DNA from: VBCK01 sp035511515
Lineage (GTDB): Bacteria; Pseudomonadota; Gammaproteobacteria; Burkholderiales; Burkholderiaceae_F
Assembly (NCBI GenBank): GCA_035511515.1
Contig: DATKFG010000022.1
Location: forward strand, 1-47,851
Reading direction: 5' to 3'
Length of the DNA stretch: 47,851 nucleotides
Made by a program: the position numbers and the translations under genes. Positions 34,338-42,330 of the stretch are shown here, in pieces. Numbering within the stretch: the stretch's first letter is position 1; each line of letters opens with the position of its first letter. Below the pieces are notes generated by a model. The model was not told where the DNA came from. It saw nothing but the letters and a program-made list of their open reading frames with translations, and did not search any database.

Positions 34338-35564
34338 ATGAACGCGCCAGACCGAATTGCGAACTCCGCGCTGGGCGTGCTTGGCACCATGTCGATCTGC
34401 TACGCGCCCTTGATCGACAAGAAGCGCAAGGCGATCGGTACGCGCCTGACGATGCTGGCCGCGAATCCCCAGGACCGCCCGCCGATCGGGCAGGTGCTGG
34501 AAGCCTTGAACACGGTGTGGCCCGAATCGGGCGCGCCGATCCTGGTCGCGCCGCTGGACGCGACCTTCGACGAGTCGGCACTGGATTGGGATGCTCCGGG
34601 CAACGCGCTGCTGGAGCTTCCGAGCACGGCGCTGCTCGACCCGCGCACGCAGGCCGTGGCCCAGGCTCTGTTCCGGGACGGCAAGCGGCTCGCGCTGCGC
34701 AATCGCCCCGAAGTGGCGCTGCCGCCGGCGCTGCTCGCCTGTTTCGAATACGCGCTGATCCATCTGAGCGACGATCGTCGCCGTGGCCCGGACGGCGGCC
34801 CGCCGAACGGAGTCACGCGGCGCATCCCGTTCATCATCACCGGCGTGCAGACCGTGGCCGACGTGGACGGGGCCTACGAGCGCGGTGCGGCCGCCAGCGT
34901 GGGCTGGCCGCTGGACGACGTCAGCCAGAAATCGGCCCGGCCGTTGCAGCCGGGACAGGCGGTGGTGCTGGAATTGCTGCGGCTGGTGCGCGACGACGCC
35001 GACATTGCGAAGATCGACACGACATTGAAGCGCGACCCGGCACTGGCGTTCAAGCTGCTTCGCCTGGTCAATTCGGCGGCGTTCGGCCTGCCGGTGCAGA
35101 TCACCTCGTTCCAGCACGCCGTGATGATGCTCGGCTACAAGAAGCTGATGCGCTGGCTGTCGCTGCTGCTGGCGACTGCATCGAAGGACAGCAACACGTT
35201 CCCGCTGATGCACGCGTCGATCCGGCGCGGGATGTTCCTGGAAACCATCGGCGCCGAAGAGCAGCAGACCGAGCTGCGCGACGAGCTGTTCATCACCGGC
35301 GCGTTCTCGCTGCTCGACAAGATCACCGGGGCCCCGTTCGAGCACCTGTTCGAGCTGATCTCGCTGTCGGAGACCATCATCGATGCGATCGTCGGGCGCA
35401 ATGGACCCTATGCGCCCTACCTGACGCTGATCGAAGCGATCGAGCGCAGCGACCCGATCGTGATCCGCAAGCAGTCCGACCTGCTGGCCCTTCCGCCCGG
35501 CCGCTGCAACGAGGCATTGCTGAAGTCGATGACCTCGGCCGAGCTGCTCGACGCCGACATCTAG
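34338..35564 (+). CDS. HDOD-domain signalling protein with EAL-like N-terminal region
   Basis: A 408-residue protein. The C-terminal half (about 200-400) is an HDOD domain: LLRLVRDDADIAKIDTTLKRDPALAFKLLRLVNSAAFG and HAVMMLGYKKLMRWLSLLL are typical. The N-terminal half resembles the degenerate EAL part of YuxH-type proteins (PLIDKKRKAIGTRL, then FIITGVQTVADVDGAYERGA) but lacks an intact EAL motif, so phosphodiesterase activity is unlikely. HDOD proteins act as regulators of motility, biofilm or stress, usually by protein contacts. The start is ATG 34338. It stands alone, with repeat copy 3 after it. Confidence 0.82.
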   Translation: MNAPDRIANSALGVLGTMSICYAPLIDKKRKAIGTRLTMLAANPQDRPPIGQVLEALNTVWPESGAPILVAPLDATFDESALDWDAPGNALLELPSTALLDPRTQAVAQALFRDGKRLALRNRPEVALPPALLACFEYALIHLSDDRRRGPDGGPPNGVTRRIPFIITGVQTVADVDGAYERGAAASVGWPLDDVSQKSARPLQPGQAVVLELLRLVRDDADIAKIDTTLKRDPALAFKLLRLVNSAAFGLPVQITSFQHAVMMLGYKKLMRWLSLLLATASKDSNTFPLMHASIRRGMFLETIGAEEQQTELRDELFITGAFSLLDKITGAPFEHLFELISLSETIIDAIVGRNGPYAPYLTLIEAIERSDPIVIRKQSDLLALPPGRCNEALLKSMTSAELLDADI

Positions 35565-35588
35565 AACGCACAACCGAAGCGAGAGTCG

Positions 35589-35632
35589 ATCGCCCCTCGC
35601 CCGCGCAGCGGGAGAGGGGCGGGGGTGAGGGC
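35589..35632. repeat. GC-rich palindromic intergenic repeat, copy 3 (single unit)
   Basis: One unit reading ATCGCCCCTCGCCCGC, then CAGCGGGAGAGGGGCGGGGGTGAGGG (split here for length), nearly identical to the right half of the copy at 47732-47778. It forms one hairpin (CCTCGCCCGC with GCGGGAGAGG, one mismatch). It lies between the HDOD gene and the purL promoter. Confidence 0.85.
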
Positions 35633-35649
35633 AGCCCGAGCGCGCGCAC

Positions 35650-35655
35650 TATAAT
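35650..35655 (+). promoter_or_regulatory. Consensus -10 element of purL
   Basis: TATAAT, a perfect -10 hexamer in very GC-rich surroundings. The -35 position (about 35627-35632) falls on the end of repeat copy 3 and reads TGAGGG-like, so it is weak. Transcription would start near 35662, which excludes the in-frame GTG at 35656 as the purL start and supports ATG 35674. Confidence 0.6.
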
Positions 35656-35673
35656 GTGCATGCACTCGGGCCC

Positions 35674-38600
35674 ATGTCCAGCCAAACCCTCTGTTTCTTC
35701 CTCGACGGCCCGGCCGCGCTGACCCGCTCGCGCGGCAAGCGCTTGCTGGCGACACTGCAGTCGATCGATCCGGGGCTGGTCGCGCTCGAGGCGCGTTACC
35801 GGCACTTCGTTCGATCCCGTCGTGCGCCCGGCGCGGCCGAGATGGCGCGGCTGGGCCGCCTGCTCCAGTACGGCGAAGCGTTCGAAGGCAGCGGCCGCGA
35901 CGGCGGGCTCGAGGCGCTGATCGTTCCCAGGCCCGGGACGGTGTCGCCCTGGTCGAGCAAAGCCACCGACATCGCGTGCAACTGCGGATTCGAGTGGGTC
36001 GAGCGGATCGAGCGCGGGCAACTGGTCCGGCTGCACTTTGGCGATCCGCCGCGGTCCGGTTTGGCCGCGCAGCGGCGCCTCGAGGCGCTGCATGCGCAGC
36101 TGCACGACCGGATGACCGAGTCGGTGATCGATCCGGAAGGCGCCGCGCAACGGCTGTTCGAGGCGGCCGAGCGCAGGCCGCTCGCCAGCATCGCGCTGGG
36201 CCAGGATGCGCGCGCGGCCCTGCAGCGCGCCAACGTGCAATTCGGGCTGGCGCTGTCGGCCGCTGAGATCGATTACCTGGCGCAGGCGTACGCGCGCGCG
36301 GGCCGCGATCCGACCGACGCGGAACTGATGATGTTCGCGCAGGTCAACTCCGAGCATTGCCGCCACAAGATCTTCAACGCCGGCTGGACGATCGACGGCA
36401 GCATCCAGACCGAGTCGCTGTTCGACCTGATCCGCTCCACGCACGCCGCTGCGCCCGAGGGAACGCTGGTCGCCTATCGTGACAACGCTGCGGTGCTGCA
36501 AGGCCGCCCGGTGCGACAGCTGGCCCCGCGCCGATCGGTGGACGATGCGGCCGTGCTGTACCAGGTCGCCGGCCAGGTCGAGCACGTCGTCTTCAAGGTC
36601 GAGACCCACAATCATCCGACCGCGATTGCGCCGTTCCCGGGCGCGGCGACCGGCTCCGGTGGCGAGATCCGGGACGAGTCGGCCACGGGTCGCGGCGCGC
36701 GGCCGAAAGCGGGGCTGTGCGGATTCAGCGTATCGAATCTGAGGCTGCCCGGAATGCAGGCGCCGTGGGAAAGCGACCGCGACGTATCGCGCGGCCAGGG
36801 CGAGGCGGAAGCGGGCGACTACGGCTTTCCGTCCCGCATCTGCGAAGCCTCCCGCATCATGCTGGAAGGTCCGATCGGCGCGGCGTCCTTCAACAACGAG
36901 TTCGGCCGCCCCAATCTGCTGGGTTACTTCCGCTCGTTCCAGCAGAACGTCGGAGGCGAGCGGATCGGCTATCACAAGCCGATCATGATTGCCGGAGGCG
37001 TCGGCAGCATTCGCGCCGAGCTGGTCGAAAAGCAGGCGCTGCCCGCCGGGGCGCTGCTGGTGCAGCTGGGCGGGCCGGGGCTGCGCATCGGCCTGGGGGG
37101 AGGGGCCGCATCGAGCATCCAGGCAGGTGCCAACGCCGAGGACCTCGACTTCAATTCGGTGCAGCGTGGCAACGCGGAAATGCAGCGCCGGGCGCAGGAA
37201 GTGATCAACGGCTGCGTGGCGCTGGGAGCCGCAAACCCGATCCTGTCGATACACGACGTGGGGGCGGGCGGCCTGTCCAACGCCTTGCCCGAGCTGGTGC
37301 ACGCCGCGCGCCGCGGCGCGCGGGTCGACCTGGCCGCCATCCCGGTGCTGGACAGCGCGATGAATCCGCTGGAGATCTGGTGCAACGAGTCGCAGGAGCG
37401 CTACGTGCTGGCCCTGGAGCCGGCGCGGCTGGATGAGTTCGCCGCGCTGTGCGACCGCGAGCGCTGTCCGTACGCCGTGATCGGGGTCGCCACGGCGCAG
37501 GACCGGCTGCTGGTCGCGCGCAACGGCGAGCGCGCCGCCGTCGATCTGCCGATCAGTACGCTGCTGGGACAGGTTCCGCGCTTGCACCGTGACGCGCACA
37601 CGGTGCCGGTGCCGCTGGCGCCGCTGGATACCGACGCGATCGATCCGTCGCAAGCTGCGATCGAGGTGTTGCGGCATCCGACCGTCGCCAGCAAGTCGTT
37701 TCTGATCACGATTGGCGACCGCACCGTCGGAGGCCTGTGCAGCCGCGACCAGATGGTGGGGCCCTGGCAGCTGCCGCTGGCCGATTGTGCGGTGACGCTG
37801 GCGGACTACGAAGGGACCGCGGGCGAAGCGATGGCGATGGGAGAGCGCGCGCCGCTGGCGATCGAGAGCGCGCCGGCCGCGTGTCGTGTCGCCATCTCTG
37901 AGGCGCTGCTGAATCTGGCGGCGGCCGATGTCGATTTCGCGCGTGTGAAGCTGTCGGCCAACTGGATGGCCGCCTGCGGCCAGCCCGGACAGGACGCCGC
38001 GCTGTACCGCGCGGTAGAGGCGGCGGCCTCATTCTGCCGCGAGCTGGGAATCGGAATTCCGGTGGGCAAGGACTCCCTGTCGATGTCGACCCAGTGGCGC
38101 GACGGCAGCGAGGACAAGCGGGTGCGCGCGCCCGTGTCGCTGATCGTCAGCGCCGCCGGCGCGGTCGGCGACGTGCGCCGCAGCCTGACGCCGCAGCTGC
38201 GGCTCGACGTCGGGCCGACCGACCTGATCCTGGTCGACCTGTCCGCTGGGCGCTTGAGGCTGGCCGGTTCGATCCTGGCGCAGATTGCGCGCCAGTTCGG
38301 ACGCGAGGTGCCGGACGTCGAGGAGCCGGCCCGCCTGCGCGCGCTGCTGTCGGTGATCCGGCAGCAGGCCGTGGCCGGGCGCATCCTGGCCTATCACGAT
38401 CGATCCGACGGTGGCCTGTGGGCTTGCGCGTGCGAGATGGCCTTCGCGGCGGGCTGCGGGGTGACGCTCAATGTCGACGTGCTGGCCGTCGACCCGCTCG
38501 CGCTGGACGCGGGAGATTTCCGTATCCGCGCGCAGCAGTTGGAAGCCCGCCGCACCGACGCAGTACTGAAGGCGCTGTTCAGCGAAGAGGCCGGGTGCCT

Positions 38601-39687
38601 GATCCAGGTCCGCCGCGCGGAGCGCTCGCTCGTGATGGACGCGCTGCGCGAGGCGGGTCTGGGCTCATGCAGCCACGTGGTCGGCTCGCCGAACGGACAG
38701 GACTCGATCGAAGCCTGGTACGACGCCAAGCCGGTCGTGCGCCATCCGCGCCAGGCGCTGCTGCGGGCCTGGAGCGAGGTGTCCTGGCGCATGGCCGCCT
38801 TGCGTGACAATCCGGAGTGCGCCGACTCGGAGTACGAGCAGCTGGGCCAGCGAGGGCCGCTTTCGATGTCGTTGAGCTTCGAGCCCGACGACGACGTGGC
38901 CGCGCCGTTGATCGCGCGCGGCGCCCGCCCCCGCATCGCCATCCTGCGCGAGCAGGGCGTCAACGGCCAGTACGAGATGGCTTCGGCCTTCGATCGGGCC
39001 GGTTTTGCCGCGGTCGACGTTCACATGTCGGACCTGCTGGCCGGGCGCGTTTCGCTCGCGGGCTTCAAAGGCCTGGCCGCGTGTGGCGGGTTTTCCTACG
39101 GAGACGTGCTGGGCGGCGGCGGCGGCTGGGCCAAGTCGATCCTGTTTCATCCGAGGCTGTCCGATGAGTTTGCGGCATTTTTTGGCCGCCCCGACGCGTT
39201 CGCGCTGGGCGTGTGCAACGGCTGCCAGATGATGAGTCAGCTGGGCTCGATCATTCCGGGCGCCCGCCACTGGCCGCGCTTCCTGCCCAACGCATCCGAG
39301 CAATTCGAAGCCAGGCTGACGATGGTCGAAGTGGTCGAATCGCCATCGATCTTCTTCCAGGGAATGTCGGGCAGTCGCATTCCGATCGTCACCGCGCACG
39401 GCGAGGGCCGCGCCGCGTTCGAAGACGAACCAGCGCGCCGCCAGGCCATCGTCGCGCTGCGATTCGTCGACGCCGACGGGCGCCCGACCGAGCGCTATCC
39501 GGAAAATCCGAACGGCTCGCCCGACGGCGTGACCGGCCTGACCACGCCCGATGGCCGCTTCACGATCCTGATGCCGCACCCGGAGCGGGTGCGCCGCACC
39601 GTCCAGATGTCGTGGCAGCCGCCTGGGCTGGGCGAGGATTCGCCCTGGATGAGGGTGTTTCGCAACGCGAGGCGATGGGTGGGTTAA
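35674..39687 (+). CDS. purL: Phosphoribosylformylglycinamidine synthase PurL
   Basis: A 1337-residue large-type PurL that converts FGAR and glutamine to FGAM in purine synthesis. The N-terminal domain and linker are followed by two AIRS-like halves (HNHPTAIAPFPGAATGSGGEIRD is the ATP/FGAR-binding signature). The C-terminal glutaminase domain has its catalytic Cys at 1181 in GVCNGCQMM, CGGFSYGDVLGGGGGWAKS before it and the His/Glu pair in MPHPERV. ATG 35674 is chosen over GTG 35656 because of the -10 element at 35650. It stands as a single gene, somewhat longer than the E. coli protein (1295). Confidence 0.97.
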   Translation: MSSQTLCFFLDGPAALTRSRGKRLLATLQSIDPGLVALEARYRHFVRSRRAPGAAEMARLGRLLQYGEAFEGSGRDGGLEALIVPRPGTVSPWSSKATDIACNCGFEWVERIERGQLVRLHFGDPPRSGLAAQRRLEALHAQLHDRMTESVIDPEGAAQRLFEAAERRPLASIALGQDARAALQRANVQFGLALSAAEIDYLAQAYARAGRDPTDAELMMFAQVNSEHCRHKIFNAGWTIDGSIQTESLFDLIRSTHAAAPEGTLVAYRDNAAVLQGRPVRQLAPRRSVDDAAVLYQVAGQVEHVVFKVETHNHPTAIAPFPGAATGSGGEIRDESATGRGARPKAGLCGFSVSNLRLPGMQAPWESDRDVSRGQGEAEAGDYGFPSRICEASRIMLEGPIGAASFNNEFGRPNLLGYFRSFQQNVGGERIGYHKPIMIAGGVGSIRAELVEKQALPAGALLVQLGGPGLRIGLGGGAASSIQAGANAEDLDFNSVQRGNAEMQRRAQEVINGCVALGAANPILSIHDVGAGGLSNALPELVHAARRGARVDLAAIPVLDSAMNPLEIWCNESQERYVLALEPARLDEFAALCDRERCPYAVIGVATAQDRLLVARNGERAAVDLPISTLLGQVPRLHRDAHTVPVPLAPLDTDAIDPSQAAIEVLRHPTVASKSFLITIGDRTVGGLCSRDQMVGPWQLPLADCAVTLADYEGTAGEAMAMGERAPLAIESAPAACRVAISEALLNLAAADVDFARVKLSANWMAACGQPGQDAALYRAVEAAASFCRELGIGIPVGKDSLSMSTQWRDGSEDKRVRAPVSLIVSAAGAVGDVRRSLTPQLRLDVGPTDLILVDLSAGRLRLAGSILAQIARQFGREVPDVEEPARLRALLSVIRQQAVAGRILAYHDRSDGGLWACACEMAFAAGCGVTLNVDVLAVDPLALDAGDFRIRAQQLEARRTDAVLKALFSEEAGCLIQVRRAERSLVMDALREAGLGSCSHVVGSPNGQDSIEAWYDAKPVVRHPRQALLRAWSEVSWRMAALRDNPECADSEYEQLGQRGPLSMSLSFEPDDDVAAPLIARGARPRIAILREQGVNGQYEMASAFDRAGFAAVDVHMSDLLAGRVSLAGFKGLAACGGFSYGDVLGGGGGWAKSILFHPRLSDEFAAFFGRPDAFALGVCNGCQMMSQLGSIIPGARHWPRFLPNASEQFEARLTMVEVVESPSIFFQGMSGSRIPIVTAHGEGRAAFEDEPARRQAIVALRFVDADGRPTERYPENPNGSPDGVTGLTTPDGRFTILMPHPERVRRTVQMSWQPPGLGEDSPWMRVFRNARRWVG

Positions 39688-39713
39688 CAGGCTCAGTCTT
39701 CTTGAAGCCCGAC

Positions 39714-40265
39714 ATGAGCATTCTTACGACTGCCCGCCTTCGACTCGAGCCATTCGATGATGCCCATGTCGACGGGTTGAATGCGATGAACTCCGATGAG
39801 GAGGTGATGCGGTACATCCCCGGCGGAGCGCAGAGGCGGGAGCAAACCATCGCATCGGTGGAGCGTGTCAAGGCGCGCTGGGCCAAGTGGGGGGCTTCCT
39901 GGTGGAGCTTCATCGAGCTGACCACCGGAGAAATCGTTGGGGCAGGCTGCATCCAGCATCTGCGCAAGAGCGGATCGGAACCGGACCCGGCTTATCCGTT
40001 GGAAATAGGCTGGCGACTGCGGCGCGACCGGTGGCATCAAGGCCTGGCCTATGAAGCGTCCGTCGCCATGGCTGATTTCGCGTTTCAGAACCTGAGGGCC
40101 GAGACGCTGCTGGCCGTGTGCGACCCTGAAAATGCTGCGTCGGCTGCGCTAATGAAGCGGCTTGGCATGCAGTATCGAGGAATCGAAAGCTGGTACGAAC
40201 GGGATGTGGCGACCTACGGGATAACGTCTGAGCAGTGGCTTGCAAGGGCTGCGCCTCCACGCTGA
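39714..40265 (+). CDS. GNAT-family N-acetyltransferase (RimJ/RimL type)
   Basis: A 183-residue acetyltransferase. It begins LTTARLRLEPFDDAHVDGL, and carries EIGWRLRRDRWHQGLAYEA with the acetyl-CoA loop HQGLA, and CDPENAASAALMKRLGM. The order of motifs resembles the GNAT at 196-720, but the two are not close copies. ATG 39714 fits the family start. An in-frame GTG upstream, around 39675, is possible. GC content drops relative to purL, and the gene sits with a toxin-antitoxin pair between purL and moaA, which suggests acquired DNA. Its substrate is unknown. Confidence 0.85.
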   Translation: MSILTTARLRLEPFDDAHVDGLNAMNSDEEVMRYIPGGAQRREQTIASVERVKARWAKWGASWWSFIELTTGEIVGAGCIQHLRKSGSEPDPAYPLEIGWRLRRDRWHQGLAYEASVAMADFAFQNLRAETLLAVCDPENAASAALMKRLGMQYRGIESWYERDVATYGITSEQWLARAAPPR

Positions 40266-40292
40266 TCCGAGGCCATCGAGCCCGGAGGCCAG

Positions 40293-40321
40293 TTGCCAAC
40301 CCCTGCCCTACGGACTATATT
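40293..40321 (+). promoter_or_regulatory. Sigma-70 promoter of the toxin-antitoxin operon
   Basis: TTGCCA (40293-40298), exactly 17 bases, then TATATT (40316-40321). Both hexamers are close to consensus (five of six for each). The start would be near 40328, about 24 bases ahead of the antitoxin GTG. Such operons are usually repressed by their own antitoxin. No clear palindrome overlaps the promoter. Confidence 0.75.
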
Positions 40322-40351
40322 CAGTCTTTATTCGGTCCATCGGGTACCGCT

Positions 40352-40627
40352 GTGCGCTATTCGTCCCAAGTCAAACCGATCAGCTATTTGAAGGCCAACG
40401 CTGCCGAAGTGTTGGCACAACTCGCTGAGCATCGCGAGCCGCTCGTTATCACCCAAAACGGCGAAGCGAAGGCGGTAATTCAAGATGTCGCGAGCTTCGA
40501 GGAAACGCAGGAGACCCTGGCGTTGCTGAAGATTCTCGCGCTGGGCAATCAGGACATCGAAGCCGGCAAGGTGAAGTCGGTGGTCGAAGTCGTCGCACGT
40601 CTGCGGGCCGGGCGCGCAGACGGCTGA
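40352..40627 (+). CDS. Phd/YefM-family antitoxin
   Basis: A 91-residue antitoxin. The N-terminal DNA-binding part shows VKPISYLKANAAEVLAQLAE and PLVITQNGEAKAVIQDVASFEE, which match the Phd/YefM fold. The C-terminal tail (IEAGKVKSVVEVVARLRAG) would wrap the toxin. GTG 40352 is chosen because it gives the standard start RYSSQVKPISYLK and sits correctly behind the promoter; the frame is open further upstream without similarity. The stop overlaps the toxin start in TGATG. Confidence 0.9.
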   Translation: MRYSSQVKPISYLKANAAEVLAQLAEHREPLVITQNGEAKAVIQDVASFEETQETLALLKILALGNQDIEAGKVKSVVEVVARLRAGRADG

Positions 40628-40962
40628 TGGCGACTGACCACTACGAGGTCTTCCTCACGGCGGGCGCCGAGCGCGACCCGGAGTCTATCCACGACTATAT
40701 CGCCGCGTTCGACTCGCCGGCCAGTGCGGATCACGTCCTGGACCGGTTGATGAGAGCCGTCAATGGACTGTCGACCTCTCCCGAGCGTGGCAGTCATCCC
40801 AAGGAGCTGCTGGCGCTGGGCATCAAGGACTATCGGCAAACCTTCTTCAAGCCCTATCGTGTGGTTTACCGCGTCCACGGCCAGCGCGTCTACGTCTACC
40901 TCATCGTCGATGGCCGCAGGGATATGCAATCGCTGTTGGCGCGGCGCCTGCTTGGCGCTTGA
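40627..40962 (+). CDS. RelE/ParE-superfamily toxin
   Basis: A 111-residue protein with the fold signature of RelE/ParE toxins: EVFLTAGAERDPESIHDYIA, then LGIKDYRQTFFKPYRVVYRV and VYVYLIVDGRRDMQSLLARRL. The pairing and the LxxGIxxYRxxxxxPYRVxYxV pattern fit the ParE branch (gyrase poison) slightly better than the RelE branch (mRNA cleavage), but sequence alone does not decide. ATG 40627 overlaps the antitoxin stop by one base, so the two are co-translated. It looks full length. Confidence 0.9.
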   Translation: MATDHYEVFLTAGAERDPESIHDYIAAFDSPASADHVLDRLMRAVNGLSTSPERGSHPKELLALGIKDYRQTFFKPYRVVYRVHGQRVYVYLIVDGRRDMQSLLARRLLGA

Positions 40963-41085
40963 TCTGGAGGTGATCGGCCCGCGATCTGCAGGTCGGAGTG
41001 GTTCTCGCCGGTGATGATGCCTGGCCAAGAACCCGGTTGGTGCCTCTTTAGTATTTCGTAGCGACGGCCGTGAGCCGTGCGGTCT

Positions 41086-42189
41086 TCAACCGCCGATGTA
41101 GGACATCTCGACCCGGTTGGCGCCCTCGCTGCCGTTGTGGCCGCGCAACTCCGAATAGCGGTCGACCCGCTCGCTCCAGATGCGCCCGATCACGGTTGCC
41201 AGCTGCGCGTCAGCGGCGCCGCTGCGCAGCAGGGATCGCAGGTCGTAGCCCTGCGAGGCGAACAGGCACAGGAACAGGCGTCCTTCGATCGACAGGCGGG
41301 CGCGGGTGCAGGTGCGGCAGAACGCCTGGGTGACACTGGCCACGATGCCGATCTCGCCGCGGCCGTCGCGGTAACGCCAGCGCTGGGCCACTTCGCCGGA
41401 ATAATTCGGATCGACCGGCTCCAGCGGCATCTCGGCGTTGATGCTTGCCACGATTTCAGAGGCCGGCACCACCTGATCCAGGCGCCAGCCGTTCGTGGTG
41501 CCCACATCCATGAACTCGATCATCCGCAGCACATGACCGCGCTCCTTGAAGAAGCGCGCCATCGGCAGTATCTGGTGCTCGTTGACGCCGCGCTGCACGA
41601 CCATGTTGATCTTGACCGGCAGCCCGGCGTGCGCGGCCGCTTCGATTCCGTCCAGCACGGCCGCTACCGGAAAGCCGACGTCGTTCATGCGCCGGAACAC
41701 GTCATCATCGAGCGCATCGAGCGACACCGTGATGCGATTCAACCCGGCCTGCGCCAGGCTCGCCGCGTGCTGCCGCAGCAGCGAGGCGTTGGTCGTCAGC
41801 GCCAGGTCGATGCCGCGGCCGTCCGGCGTGGTCAGTTCCGCCAGCATCCGGATCAGGCGAGCCAGGTCCTTGCGAAGCAGCGGCTCGCCGCCCGTCACGC
41901 GGATCTTCTCGACGCCGTGCGCGACGAACACCCGCGCCAGGCGCGTGATCTCCTCGAAACTGAGCAGATCCGAATGCGGCAGGAAACGGTGCTCGCGGTT
42001 GAACACCTCCTTGGGCATGCAGTACGTGCAGCGGAAATTGCAACGGTCGGTGACCGAGACGCGCAGATCGTGCAGCGGCCGTTGCAGCCGATCGGTCAAA
42101 TGACCCAGCGCCGGCCGGATCTGCCCGAGCTCAGGCAGCGCCGGGCGGCGCACGCGGGCATCGAGCACGGGGATGAAGCGTTCCGACAT
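41086..42189 (-). CDS. moaA: GTP 3',8-cyclase MoaA
   Basis: A 367-residue radical SAM enzyme that starts molybdenum cofactor synthesis with MoaC. The SAM cluster cysteines are C50, C54 and C57 (DRCNFRCTYCMPK). The second cluster is held by C291, C294 and C308 (AFCRTCTRARLSIEGRLFLC). The protein ends in the required Gly-Gly (SYIGG). The N-terminus is about 30 residues longer than in E. coli (329 in total there). The start is ATG 42189. It follows rne on the same strand after 141 bases. No other moa gene is in the window. Confidence 0.95.
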   Translation of the reverse strand: MSERFIPVLDARVRRPALPELGQIRPALGHLTDRLQRPLHDLRVSVTDRCNFRCTYCMPKEVFNREHRFLPHSDLLSFEEITRLARVFVAHGVEKIRVTGGEPLLRKDLARLIRMLAELTTPDGRGIDLALTTNASLLRQHAASLAQAGLNRITVSLDALDDDVFRRMNDVGFPVAAVLDGIEAAAHAGLPVKINMVVQRGVNEHQILPMARFFKERGHVLRMIEFMDVGTTNGWRLDQVVPASEIVASINAEMPLEPVDPNYSGEVAQRWRYRDGRGEIGIVASVTQAFCRTCTRARLSIEGRLFLCLFASQGYDLRSLLRSGAADAQLATVIGRIWSERVDRYSELRGHNGSEGANRVEMSYIGG

Positions 42190-42250
42190 CTTATTGGGCG
42201 CTGCTCAAGCGAGCGACAACCGAGCCACTTCGACTCTGTGGCAGATCGTA

Positions 42251-42277
42251 CGCGCCCTTGGCCCGCCGCAGGGCGCG
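42251..42277 (-). terminator. Hairpin between rne and moaA
   Basis: CGCGCCCT (42251-42258) pairs perfectly with AGGGCGCG (42270-42277) around an 11-base loop, in the 141-base gap after the rne stop. There is no T-run on the minus strand, so it could be a processed rne 3' end rather than a true terminator. Confidence 0.3.
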
Positions 42278-42330
42278 GCCGGAATGCGGGAATTCATCGA
42301 CCCTCCGCCAGCTCCCAACGGCCGTTCCGA

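Noticed and set aside
40627..40962. Firm choice between RelE (mRNA cleavage) and ParE (gyrase) toxin
   Set aside because: The superfamily is clear, but the active-site residues that separate the branches cannot be read with confidence from this sequence alone.
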